Shown here piece after piece: positions 49,201 through 61,900 of a stretch of 64,000 bases of DNA. The position numbers and the translations under genes are program-made. This stretch comes from Nymphaea colorata (Eukaryota > Streptophyta > Magnoliopsida > Nymphaeales > Nymphaeaceae). Within the stretch, counting starts at the first letter, position 1. Every line of letters begins with the position of its first letter. The DNA is taken from NCBI RefSeq assembly GCF_008831285.2, contig NC_045141.1:19836848-19900847 (forward strand), read 5' to 3'. A model generated the notes under the pieces. It saw only the letters and a list, made by a program, of their open reading frames with translations, was not told the origin of the DNA and did no database searches.

Positions 49201-52200
49201 ACTTTCTGCTCCATCCAGTAAACGTTTCCATCTATTTCTTGCTTTGAACCAAAGATATGTGGAAAACTGATCAACTTTAGATCTGATACTCAGCAAACTC
49301 GATTTGAATTCCAGCCTGTATTATAGTTCAAAACCTACATTTGAAATCCTTTAACAATCATAGTTATTATAAATTTGTTGAGCAGTATGTCGTCTTTATG
49401 CCTAACATATGGACCCTATTCATTTAAACTAAACCAATTTGTGCCCCAACATATTGGATATCTTCCTTCACAAGCTGTAGTTTCATCCTTTACATGTTCA
49501 TCCTCACTCCTCAGTATCTTTATGCAATTCAACAAAATTTCGTCAATAACTGAAATTTAATAGCTATCATATTCATACAAATTTGGCCTCCAACATGCAG
49601 CTACCCTTTGTCAAGACTTGTTATTATGTCCTAGAACCTTTCAGCAATGTCCACCTCCTAAGTTATCACCTTCTCCAGTGTCAGTTCATCTCCATGCAAC
49701 ATATTCAGGTGTTGAGGACTGAAGACTTGAAACGGGAAAAGATTGTACAACAGCAAATATGATGGCATTAGCATGTACACTTTTACTTTACCGGAGTTGG
49801 ATTGCATGTCCAAAAAGGTTGCTTAACAAAACCTGTAACTTATATTTATTTTGTCATATTTTCTTCTCCTCCTTAGTGGCATCAACCTTTTGCTGTAATA
49901 ATAGCTTTCGACACCTAAAATTTCCATTCTATTTCCACCATCTTCATGACAACCAAATTTTTTGAAGGTTCTACACTTCATACAGCATCTACCATATAAG
50001 TTTAAAATAAACCAACTACATGAACAACAGTTCAAAAAAAAAAAAAAACTGGATTAAAGGACTGATTTGTTATGAAGATCATTTGACTTAAGTGGACCTT
50101 AACGCATACAAAGAAAGTCAATATGCGCATTAAGATGCAAGCTTGGTCAAGTTTATGACAACCAGGAAATATGAGGCCCGTGAGAGCCACTGTAATACAG
50201 CTATCTACAACACAAACATGCAGAGCGTAGGTGTGAGTGCAGATGCAGACGCAGGATTTTGAAAAAAACTGGGTGCCAGAGCAATGAGTATATATATATA
50301 TACACACACACAAACATTATTAACAATTAACAAGCTGTGGTTCTATCGATGATTCACTGAGAGAAAAAATTGTTCACCCAAGTTATCTCGAATCTGGTGT
50401 GGCAATTTTTTGAAAAGCCCATTTTACTTAAAGTCCGCCATCCAACTAATACAAACAGATGGCTGACAGGCTGGTACACCAAAAGTAACTTTGTAAAATC
50501 AAATGCTACCGGTCACTCACCTTTTCTGAAAAAATTACATATGAGGTGGCAACATATTTGAGCTGTTTGATCAATTGGATATAAATATGCACACGTACAT
50601 CCATGCATGCATACATATGTACATGTATACAAACACGTATACAAGCACACATGTACATCAAGAGAATGGGACAGTATAAATACATAAGCAAAAGGTCACA
50701 ATTGCAGAATAGGAAAGTTTACTCACTTCAACAGTGTCAATAGCTTCATGTGAAGGGATGGCATGCAGGACCCTGAGTAAATCAAGAAAAATGAGAAAAA
50801 TAATTTGTAAATACAAATCCTGTCCTCATCAATAAAATAGAACATCTGATTCTCGAAAATTTCAACCAGCTCAGTGTTTTTGAAAAGTAACTATAAACAC
50901 CATGTGATTGCTGGTTTATACCTGACAACAAAATTGGAGTACTAAATCACACATTTATAAGCCATAAAATAAGCGGAAAAAGATGAAAGAAAAGGAATGG
51001 GAGACCAAAACTTGCATTGACTCCTCTGGATGACAATAGGGCTGCATGCACCATTCTGAAACATATGACAAGTTGCACATATATCCTTGCTTAGTTACAT
51101 AACTTCTTAGGACTAAAATACTGTCAAATGTTATGTTGCATATGAAAAGCATGTAACTTATAGCATGTCCAGAGCTGCTAACAAGCCATGATGGGCCATA
51201 GCCATGAATAGCTTGTCTGCCAAAATTCCAATTTAAGGGTAATTTGATGGTAACAGTTGCACCTAAGATTGTGTTTCCAGGTCAATGACCCTTGTTCCAA
51301 AGATATTCTTAATGAGGTTATTTCACAATTAGAAGACAAGTGGGTAGGTAGAATAGAGGAAAGAACAAGAGATATGAACAAGGAAAGCAATGGGAGAATG
51401 GTGCACGTGACAGCTGCCCCAAATACCTTTTATGATGGTTATTAAGCATCAGTGAGCATAATAATCTTCAGTGATGGACCACAGTAAAATGTACATAATC
51501 AACCAGTGGTGGAGCCAGAAAACTCTGTAGGGGCACTGTTACTTAAATTTCAAACTTTAAGCACTCATATGCAAAAAATTGAAAACTAATGAAGTATTTA
51601 TGTGTAATTAAAGCAAATTCTCTGGGCTGGTGTGGGTAATTTTGCCCATAGCAGCCACAACGTGGCTCAGCCACTGTAATCAACCCTACAAAGGTGATTA
51701 AAAAAAAAACAAAAAAGGACTCGTCTAAACAGATTTCACAAAACCATCTTTAAGGACATTGAAGTATATGTCATATTTGAGGTTTAGGTGTGCCCTTATG
51801 GGCCATAAAGTTATACCTTTCCTCCACTGCCCCAATAATACCTTCAGTTAATGCAACTCCACCAATCTGAAGCCCAAAAAACAGGTTATTCTAGATAAAC
51901 CACACATACACAAAGTAAGAGCACCTAGATTCAATGGGTACTGACCAGCTGTAAACTACAAAACAGCTTTCTTTGGAGGTCTATGCGCCCTGCAATTAAA
52001 GCAGCAAGTATGATTAAGTGCCCATGATATAGTTGGTAATAAATAAAGACATGACGCACCTTACCTGTTGACATAATGCTACTCGTTATAGCTTCAGCAA
52101 GTCCTAGGTTGTCTTCCCTCTTAAGCCGGGAAGTGGCAACAGGGTAGCTATCCCACATGTTAAGTCCATTACCACCAAGGAGAAAAGCATCGGGCAAATC

Positions 52201-55200
52201 AGACCTCCTGGGAAATTCTGAATGAAGTGTATCTTCTAGCATATCCTCATAATCATGAAACCTAAACAAGTAGATTGCAATCATGTTCTTTCTTTAAAAG
52301 AGACCTAGGAAAGAAGGACTTGCATTTAACTTACCAAGGACGTGGAGGAGGTGGATGTTCATCTGGAACTAAAAGTGAAGGACAAAAAAGGCCCATAGGA
52401 GGCACCTATGTTCAAAAATTATTGTGTAAAAATCCTGATTAAGAATTATCGCCCACACTACATTACAAATATTCCATCACAAAAGTATGAAAAGATAATA
52501 CACAGCGATTGTGCTAATTTCTCATTTTTTAGGTTTATGGTCCACATGTAGCATCACATATGGCACAGTGAACATGACAATTAAAGCGCTCACATGAATT
52601 GCTGGATTACCTCTGGACTTTGTTAAACACCAGAAGCTGATTCTTGGATACTTGTTAAAAATTTTATCACACTTGGAAGGTGTTTAATAGCATGAAACTT
52701 TTCAGGGCGAAACATTTTATGACATTTCATGTTGTATAACATTAATAATTTCTCAAGAAAAGTACTTGGAGCACAAAGCTCCAACTGAAAATAAAGGACA
52801 TACAAATATCCTTATAAAAAGGAGAAATTTACCCTGAAGTTTTTTTCTGCATGTGATGGCAACTTGTGCAGAGTCTAAAAATTTCACTCAAGAAAGTACA
52901 GACAAAATTTCACCCAGCAACAAACATCCCCTTAGGTTCTATTGTCTTTCATGATTGAGAACATATATTAGAACTATAAACCTTAAAAACATCAAATCTT
53001 TGTGTCACTTCCTGTCCCTGTACAGGTTCTGTCAAATTTCATGTCCATGTCACATAGGCAGAGGCACTGTGCCCATGTCGACATGGCCAGACATTGGTTC
53101 AGGTTTGGACTCCCTCCAGGCAGTCAATTTCTTGTTAGATGTAGTTAATGCTCATGGCTAGAGTTATCCAAAGTTGGACTTTGGCCAACCTTGACTGCTA
53201 ACATTTTAGGAATAAATTAAAATAATTTACTAAAACAATGAAAGGTAAAAGTTAAAGTCTAAAGAGGAAACAAAAATCTAAGGAGGAATCAAGTTTGACC
53301 TTCTTCATCTGTTTGTGCATGGACAACAGCCACAGGTAGACAATGTTGTTCTCCATCTCAGGTGACTGGTTATGTCACATAGGTATAGGTATGGGTGCCA
53401 TTATGGGTTTGGGCGCAGAGAACTTTCAAAAAATTTGAGTACGGAAACACAACCGTGTATACACACACACACACACATGTGTGTGTGTGTGTGTGTGTGT
53501 ATGTGTGTGTGTGTGTGTGTGTGTGAACCAACCACAGGTATCACTTAAGGGACCTCAGAGTCAAAATGTTCCTTCCCCAGACTTCTTGTTGCACAACTCA
53601 AGCAAATTCGGAAAAAGAATATTGAGAACTTCCTTATGAAGGACTGCATAGGGGTGGGACAAATGACAAGAGAAAAGAAATAACAAAACATCGACAATAA
53701 TGTTGCATGAAAGTGTATAGTGTAAGGAGTAAATTACCGCCTTAACACAGAAAAGGTGACACTTTACAACAACATCCCTCCTGACATGCAATTCAATAAG
53801 CACAAAAATTAAATGACATATTGCATAGAAGACAACTCCCAAGTCACTTTTCAAGAAAGAGAAACGTACATTGACAGCAAACAACCTCAGCTTGTGAGCT
53901 TCAGCTGGCTTTCCAGTCTCAAAAGAATGAACCAGGGCCACACTGTCAAGCTCCCCTTCCTATTCAAAAGTATTCCAGAAATCATCCATAAAGAAAGTTG
54001 AAAAGAGAAAGAATTTAAAACATGTCCATTTCAAATATCCACAAGATAAAAAATAACTGCTTCAAAAGGTGCTCACAACAATTCTACAATAAGATTCTTT
54101 TAGCCTCTCTAGCATAAGCATGTCAGCTGGTTTTGACAAAGGGTCAGTATTTATTGCAGGCCAGGTTTGATGATGACGTTGAATCCAAAAAAGGCATCGT
54201 GATATGTCCTACAAGGAAAAATCACATCAATCATCAAAGTATGAACAAAAGAAGGAAAGAGATATTTAAGGAAAACAAGAAGAGAATGTATCAAGCCAAA
54301 CAAATACACTAGAGAAGAAAGAAGGGACTATCTATAGCTTGAAATGGAGTATATACTACAGAAGATATTTATCTAGTCTAATATCAACAATTCATCTAAA
54401 CTGAGATCAATAGCAAAAACCAGTTCACAATCTTGACTATACCATTTGGTTTATGATTAAAGGAGGTTGACAAGAAGAAAGAAAGGGAAAAGTAGAAGAG
54501 AAAAGGAGTTTTCAAAACCTTTTTTTCCATCTAAGGCCTAAGAATACCAGCCTAGGTGACCTTACATAGGTACCAATGTTCTCAGTATCAGTAAGCATCA
54601 GTTCATATAGACCTGTAGGCTTGTGGCACTAGGCTTATGGCACTCCACAAAGATAGACAAGTCAGCCTATGACACTCCATGAAGATAGACCTATCAGCTG
54701 ATGGCACTGCTTCCACCATGCTGAGGCATGGTGGTGCCAGTTGTTGCAGTAAGGCCACAACTGCAATGGCCAGCAAAGATGATTATATTTTCTATAAGAT
54801 CCAAACCTTACAATTGGGGTCGATGAGGTTGAAGACAAGATCGGAAAATGCAGAGAGCTTGTAGGACAGAGAGGGGAGGTTGGAAACAAGCAAAATAGAG
54901 GATTTAGAAAGCTCACTAGGGCAATTGTAAGGTTTTCTGAGATCCATCAGAGCTGTGAAATGGGGGCAGATGAAGGATCTTGAGCGGCAGTATGGAGTTC
55001 AACAGAAGGTTGGAGTTTAAGGCTTTCAGCAGATGCAAATTTCCATCTAAGTCACCAGGGTGCGCGGTGCGCCTGTTTTGAAGCTGCACCCGCGTTGACG
55101 CGACACAAGTGCGACCCAGATTTGCACCCAGCAATGTCAAACGTGAGTCGGGTGCGGTCAGCCGCACCCGACTAAAATTGTCATTTTTAGACGCGCACCC

Positions 55201-55839
55201 GACTCGCATCCGACTAAAATTGTCATTTTTCGACACGCACCCGACTCGCATCAAACGCGAGTCGGGTGCGGTCAAAAGTGAGTCGGTTTATTTCGGACCA
55301 ATTTTGGGGTTTTTTTTTGTTTTTATTTTTAACAAAATCGATAGGGCACAACTCGAGACCTCACCCCTTTGCCGCCGCTCTCTCTCTCTCTCTCCTGCGA
55401 TCATCTCTTCCACCGGCAGCATTCTCTCCGTGCGACCGGCATCTGCTGCTTTCTCCGATCTCTACCTCCACCGACAACATCAAATTAGTTCAGGTCTTTG
55501 TCACATGGGTACTGCTGTAAAGGCAGCGTACCCGTACTGGCCAGGTACGACACTGGTGCTGGTATTGGTACTGTCCTGGGTACCTCTTGGGTACCGGTCA
55601 AACAGTACCGGGTACGGTCAACGTACCCAGGACTGTATCCGTCCAATTTAAGACTCGATCAAAGTTGACTGAGTCCTTTCTTATCCAAAATTTATGATTT
55701 CAGTTTTGTTCTTTACACCATTTACACTCAGGAAACACATACAAAGCTGTGTTTTCATATTTTTTTCAATAGTTTCTTCTTTAGAAACTATAAATTTTGA
55801 ATCATGAATGCGCTATTTTCTTTGAATTCTTATTTTATG

Positions 55840-55912
<73 letters not shown>

Positions 55913-58900
55913 CCCCTGTACCCAAGTTTTTTGAAAATAGGCCGAACCACCGTACCGGCACCCGTACCCGTACCTATGTGCCATAGGTTCAGGTTTGAGC
56001 TACGTTTCAAGGGTTTATACCAAATTTTTCTCCCGCCACCATTTTCATTTATGCTTTTTGCCGGAATGATCTAACCAATGTTGTAAAAAGCGTATCGTAA
56101 GCCGTATCGGTATGGCTCTAAGATACACCGTATCGTAAAATATCGTAACGTATTGTAACTGTATTGTTTTTTTTTTAAATAAATAAAAAAGAAAAAGAAA
56201 AAAATTCGAAAAATTAATTAAAAAATCAGTAAAAATCAAGAATAATATGTTCTTCACAAAAACATGTTTTACAGAATAATAGACTTATTATTGCTATAAA
56301 GTTACGGTTCATCATTCGTAAACATCAAAATTCATAACAATATCAATCTAGAAAGCACAAGTCAACAATTACATAATTTATATCATAATTTCATAACCAT
56401 AGATTTATAATCTTCATCATATTCACTTTCATCTTCATCTCCATCTTCTTCTTTTTCATCTTCATGATAAAAAAAAACCTTTCCTCCTAATGGGAATCAA
56501 CCACCCACGCACAAATCCATGGTTTAATAGATGATTTCATGGTGAAAATTGATGATTTCCCTCCAAGGCGGTACGATCTCTAGGTTAAAAATGAAGAAGG
56601 GGTGGGTTTTCATAATTGAGCCCCTTTTTTTGAAATCAGCCTGTATCGTACGATACGGGCACGATACACCCTCATTTACGATACAGAGGGTGTATCGTAT
56701 CGTATTTTGTAAACGATACGTATAACACTGGATCTAACCATTTGTTTTTCTTTTTTTCCCCTTATTTTCTCTTCTCATGTTTCGTCTTCTTCGTCAACCC
56801 TCTTTCCTCCTTCTTCGTCCCTCTTTTTCTGTTTCATTTTGTAATCGTCCAATATCAGTGGCAATTCATTCGATCATCTGAAGTCTGGTTTTATTTTTTC
56901 AGACTTGGTTATTCTATTAATTATTGTATGCATCCCTTTTCACAAATCATAAGCTTCTACTACATGAAGCCCACACACTTTGCAGCAATAATGTTCGTTA
57001 GCTCTTAAAATGTGTTAATGAAAATCGGCACTTGCTTGATGGCTACTTTGGCTTCTGTGAAGTGAGAAACATATATGTGTTAGATAACTTAAATTGTTAA
57101 TGCAGGGTCATCATTGGTCTTCTTCTCCTGGTTTCAGTTATGCATGGTTTCTTTGAAAGTGGAACTGGAACACAACTTTGATTGATGATGTAATATGTAT
57201 TGATGTATGAATTATGAAGTATGACTGTATGAACTGTGATTCTGTGAACTCAAAACTAGAGTATATTTCTTGTTATATGTTGAATTGATGCTTGATAATG
57301 ATTTCATGATTAGCAAATTGCAATTTTGATCTTGTTATTTAATAATTTTGTGATTTATAGATAATTTTTTATCATATATATTATATATATGTTATTATTA
57401 TTATAAATTAATAATAATAATAAATACTCTCGCCGCACCACCGCACCTAAATTTTTTGAGATGTGCCGCACCGGCACCCGCACCCGCACCCAGTTTGGTA
57501 TTCTTGTTAAAAGCATTCGCACTGATAACGCTCTTGAGTTCAAGGCATCTACCTTAATGAAGTTTTACTCCGATAATGACATTTCTCATCAGTTTACCTG
57601 TCCCCATACCTCCCAACAAAATGGCGTAGCTGAGCTAAAACATCGCCAACTTTTAAATATGGCTTGTTCCCTAATGCTTCATAATAATTTACCTGCATAC
57701 TTTTGGGGAGATGTCATCCTCACTGCCTGTTACTTGACCAATCGTTTACCATCCTCCTCCATTGACAACAAGGTTCTCATTAAACTTGTGAACCCACAAC
57801 AACCATTGTTTTTTGTGGCTCCCAAAATATTTGGTTGCACATGCTTTGTTCACATATTTGGACTCACACGTGATAAATTGGGTGCCCAAGCCATTAAGTG
57901 TATCTTTATAGGCTACTCCAAAAACCATAAAGGCTACAAATGCTTTGATCATTTGACTCAAAAGGAGTATATCAGTGCGGATGTCACATTTTTTGAGTCT
58001 AAACCTTATTATAGCTCCTCTCCTATCTCTACTGAGATGTTACCGTCGCCAGACCCACTACCTATTCCTCTCATTCCTTTGGAGTCATTTCCTTTTGAAT
58101 CTCCTTCTAAAGAATCTTCGACTGTAGTGTCCAAGTTTCGTGATCCTCCGCTGATCTACACACATCGACAGGACCCCTCTCATGATCCTTCACCAAGCGC
58201 AAGCGCTTCTCAGGAGGCAAGCGACAATGTACTCTGCATTCGCAAAGGCAAGCGACAATGTACTCTGCATTCTATATCACATTTTGTGTCTACTGACGGT
58301 GTTGGTAAAAGTATGCAACAGTTTATTCAAGCTCTTATTACTCATACGGTTCCTACGTGTCACCAGCATGCTTTATTAGATACCCAATGGAGACAGACTA
58401 TGCAAGATGAGATGGATGCATTAGTTCAGCCGACAGCGAGGCACTTGGGAACTTGTTGATCCTCCTCCTGATTGTAACATTGTTGGCTCTAAGTGGGTAT
58501 TCACTATTCATAGTGAAATATGATTATGATGGGTCTATGGAACGATACAAAGCTCGGTTGGTTGCTAAGGGCTACACGTAGACCTACGGAGTGGATTTCT
58601 TTGAGACCTTCTCTTTGGTTGCTCGGTTGAGAACTATTCGTCTTATTATTATTTATGTGGCTGTACACCATGACTGATACATGTATCAGCTTGATATCAA
58701 AAACGCCTTTTTGTACGGTGATCTCGATGAGACTGTCTATATGCAACAACCACCAGAGTTTGAACGACAGGGAGAGTGGAAAAATGTGCAAATTGAAGAA
58801 AGCTATTTATAGACTCAAGCAGATTCTTCATGCGTGGTTTCACAAGTTCTCCGAGGTAGTCTCAAAGTGTGGCTTTGCGAGATCTCCTCTTGATCATTCT

Positions 58901-61900
58901 CTGTTTATCAAAAAGACTTCCTGGGGTATCATCGTTCTAGTGGTTTATGTTGATGATATTATCCTCCCAGGTGACTCCGATCAAGAAATTGCTAATGCAA
59001 AGTTGTTTCTTCAAAAACATTTTGTGATGAAAGATCTTGGTCCACTATGGTATTTCTTGGGAATAGAGGTTGCTCGAAATAGAGATGGTGTCATTCTCTC
59101 TCAATGGAAGTATGTTCTTGATTTATTGCAGGACACCGGGATGCTAGGAGCTAAATCGACTAATCTACCTATGAATTCATGCATACATCTTCATGATCAC
59201 CAAACAGAATTAGTGGATTCTCGATCATATAGATACCTTATTGAATCTCTATGTTGCTGTGATAAGACCAGACATTAGCTTTGCAGTGGGGAAGGTAAGT
59301 CAATTTATGGAAAACCCCAGGAAAGTTCATTGGGATGTTGCTTTGATGGTGGTCAAATATCTGAAATCGTCTCCTGGCAAACGCCTTTTGTTCACAAAAA
59401 ACAAGACCCTAAAAGTGGAAGCCTATAGTGATGCTGACTATGCTGGTTCAGTCAAAGACAGGAAATCTACCACATGATTCTGTGTATTTGTGGGAGGCAA
59501 CCTTATATCGTGGAAAAACAAAAAACAAAGTGTGGTATCAAGATCTAGTGCAGAATCCGAATACAAAGCTATGACTCAAACTGCAGCAAAACTAACTTGG
59601 GCTAGATCCATGCTATCTAGCCTAAGTGTGTCGATTTTGCTTCCCATGAAGATGTATTGTGACAATCAAGCAGCCACATACATTGCAAACAATCCAGTTT
59701 TCCATGAGAGAACTAAACATATTGAAGTGGACTGCCATTACATTCGGGATCTCGTTCAAGGAGGAACCATTGCCACTATTCATGTTCCTTCAGAAGATCA
59801 AGCTGCAGATATCTCCACCAAAGCTCTCCCTATTGGTGATTTTTCTAGATGTTGTGACAAACTGAGCATGTTTAATATGTATGCTCCAGCTTGAGGGGGA
59901 GTGTTGAATCAGAAGAGTTTATGTTTCTAGGTGGCTCTTTGTAATATTAAAGAGTTACAAGATCTCTTTAATATTTTTTTTATTTCTTTATAATGGAGAT
60001 TAGGGTTAGTGAATAATGAAGTTTTTCTTTCTCAAGTCTTACGGCTGCTACTCTCACTCTCTCTCCCTCTCCACATCTCACAACCTACCATCTCCAAACC
60101 TCATGGCTGCAACAGAACCAATTAAATAGGATCAGAATCAACCCAAGTCCAATACAGTCACATCCTTGGATACAACTCATCAATGATGAACTGGATGGTG
60201 GAACAAGTACTCCCCTAAATAGATTAAGGGGATGCCTAGAAGTAGCAGTATTTGGTGTTCTACTCAGAGAAGAATCCTCCATTCTTTCCACTCACTTTCT
60301 CCTCATGCATAAGATAACATAATGGGACGCTTGGATTTATCGATAAAGATAAACTGACAGGAAAGGCAAAGAGGGATAATGATAACCATATGTTAACCAG
60401 AAGCAATGCAATAGGTTCATAACTTCATACCTCTCCACCAAAAGGAAGTGTCACACACGAAGTAGGCAAAGCCACTCCATCCTGATCACCACAACCAAAA
60501 AAGTTGTGAGTCATTTTTTACCATTGCACTTTTTTGTTGATTGAAAAAGAAAACAATTTAACATGTAAACACGTGCAAAAAAAGCTGTTATCAGCAGCTA
60601 GAAGAAAACAAAAGCTCAAAGGAGCAATAGAACTATTTCGGAGAGACCGCTATTTTTTTTATACCTCAATGCAGATAATTGATGTAACTTGAGCACCCAA
60701 ACTTACAATACAAGCAGTAGAAAGTCCATTTCCAAAGGCAGCAGCAAGACCTTCCTGTTGTAGGGATTGAAAACTGTTTATAAGCTCAATTTTGACTTCA
60801 AATAATGTAGCCATGTGCATTAATCAACTCAAACAATGACAAGAAAACAAAGAAGATATGTCCTAGGAGACATGATTGGATCAAGATACAATTGATTACT
60901 CACATGAAGAGATACTAGCCTGATCACTAACTTCGTTTACATGATACAAGTCAACAATCCCATCAGGAAGGAGCATTTAACAGATCTTTCTTACTTTTTC
61001 TTCCGTAAACTTAAATTATGAAAATTAAAACAGACAAGGATAAACGGCAAAAAAAAAGCATTTTTTGGTTTTTTCTCTTTTTCTGACTGGTAAGATGAGG
61101 TTAGGTAGATCCCTAGCAGATATACAAAAGACATTCCCAGAGGCATCAAACGATAGACCTCCTTTAACTTCAAGGTCTCAAGAAGTCAACTGCCTAACAA
61201 GAAGGACAGAGCTTTCATTGGTCTTTCCTTTGCCACTGGAGTTTCTGAACCCAGCAGAGGTTTTAATATCTAACAAGTAATCATTTAGGAAAAGCTTATC
61301 CATTCCACAGAAAAAGAGACTTCTCTCATAAAATTTGGAGCACAAGGTTTTGAGTATATAGGCCTAATTACTTAATTAGATAAATGATGAATTTTTTGCA
61401 GTAAAGTTGAACTGTGGTATGAAGTATGAACACACTGAATAACCTCTTACTTGGTTGGAGACATTTCTTCCTTGATTAGGAGAAAGAGAGAGAGAGAGAG
61501 AGAGATAGAGAGAAGCTTATCCATTGGCAGAAAATGAGTTCTCTCATAAAATTTGGAGCATAAAGTTTTGCGTACATAGGCCTACATGACTTAATTAGAT
61601 AAAATTCATTTTTGCAGTAAATTGAACTGTGGTAGGAAGATGCTCAATAACCTCTAATTGGTGGACAGAGAGAGAATACAATTGAACTACTTATTGGTGT
61701 TTCCAGTCCATATTCAATATCTACTAGAGAAAAATATCTCAGGGACAGAAAAGCATCTGTATTTCAAAGATAAAGAACCATATATGAGAAACAGCAAAAA
61801 GGCAAGACAACTCTTCTCTTATAGGCTCGTTCTGATTCTTCTTCTACAGTTTGGGTAGAAGACTTGTAATTTGCAGCATAGTCATCTCAACCAAGTGCAC

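Larger units (their letters stand above)
55046..57491. mobile_element. Composite word-array element with nested insertions
   Basis: The left end starts caccagggtgcgcggtgcg, preceded by ctaagt exactly as at 11585. The right end is a GCACCC array that stops at cacccgcaccc. Read inward these ends give CACCAGGGTGCG and CTGGGTGCGG, similar to the ends of the 11585-12590 element. Inside are a GTACCC-word element (about 55502-55985), a hAT-type MITE (56076-56730) and CT-rich stretches resembling plant 5' UTRs at about 55370-55480 and 56750-56830. No outer target duplication was found, and the right end may be truncated where it meets the copia remnant. Confidence 0.45.

Noticed and set aside
53461-53524. 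CRISPR-like or satellite array
   Set aside because: It is a plain dinucleotide run with no spacer structure; no CRISPR array was seen anywhere in the window.
55109-55651. 180-codon plus-strand frame as a gene
   Set aside because: It is made of Arg/Thr/Ser repeats from the GTGCGG word array, followed by a UTR-like stretch and GTACCC words.
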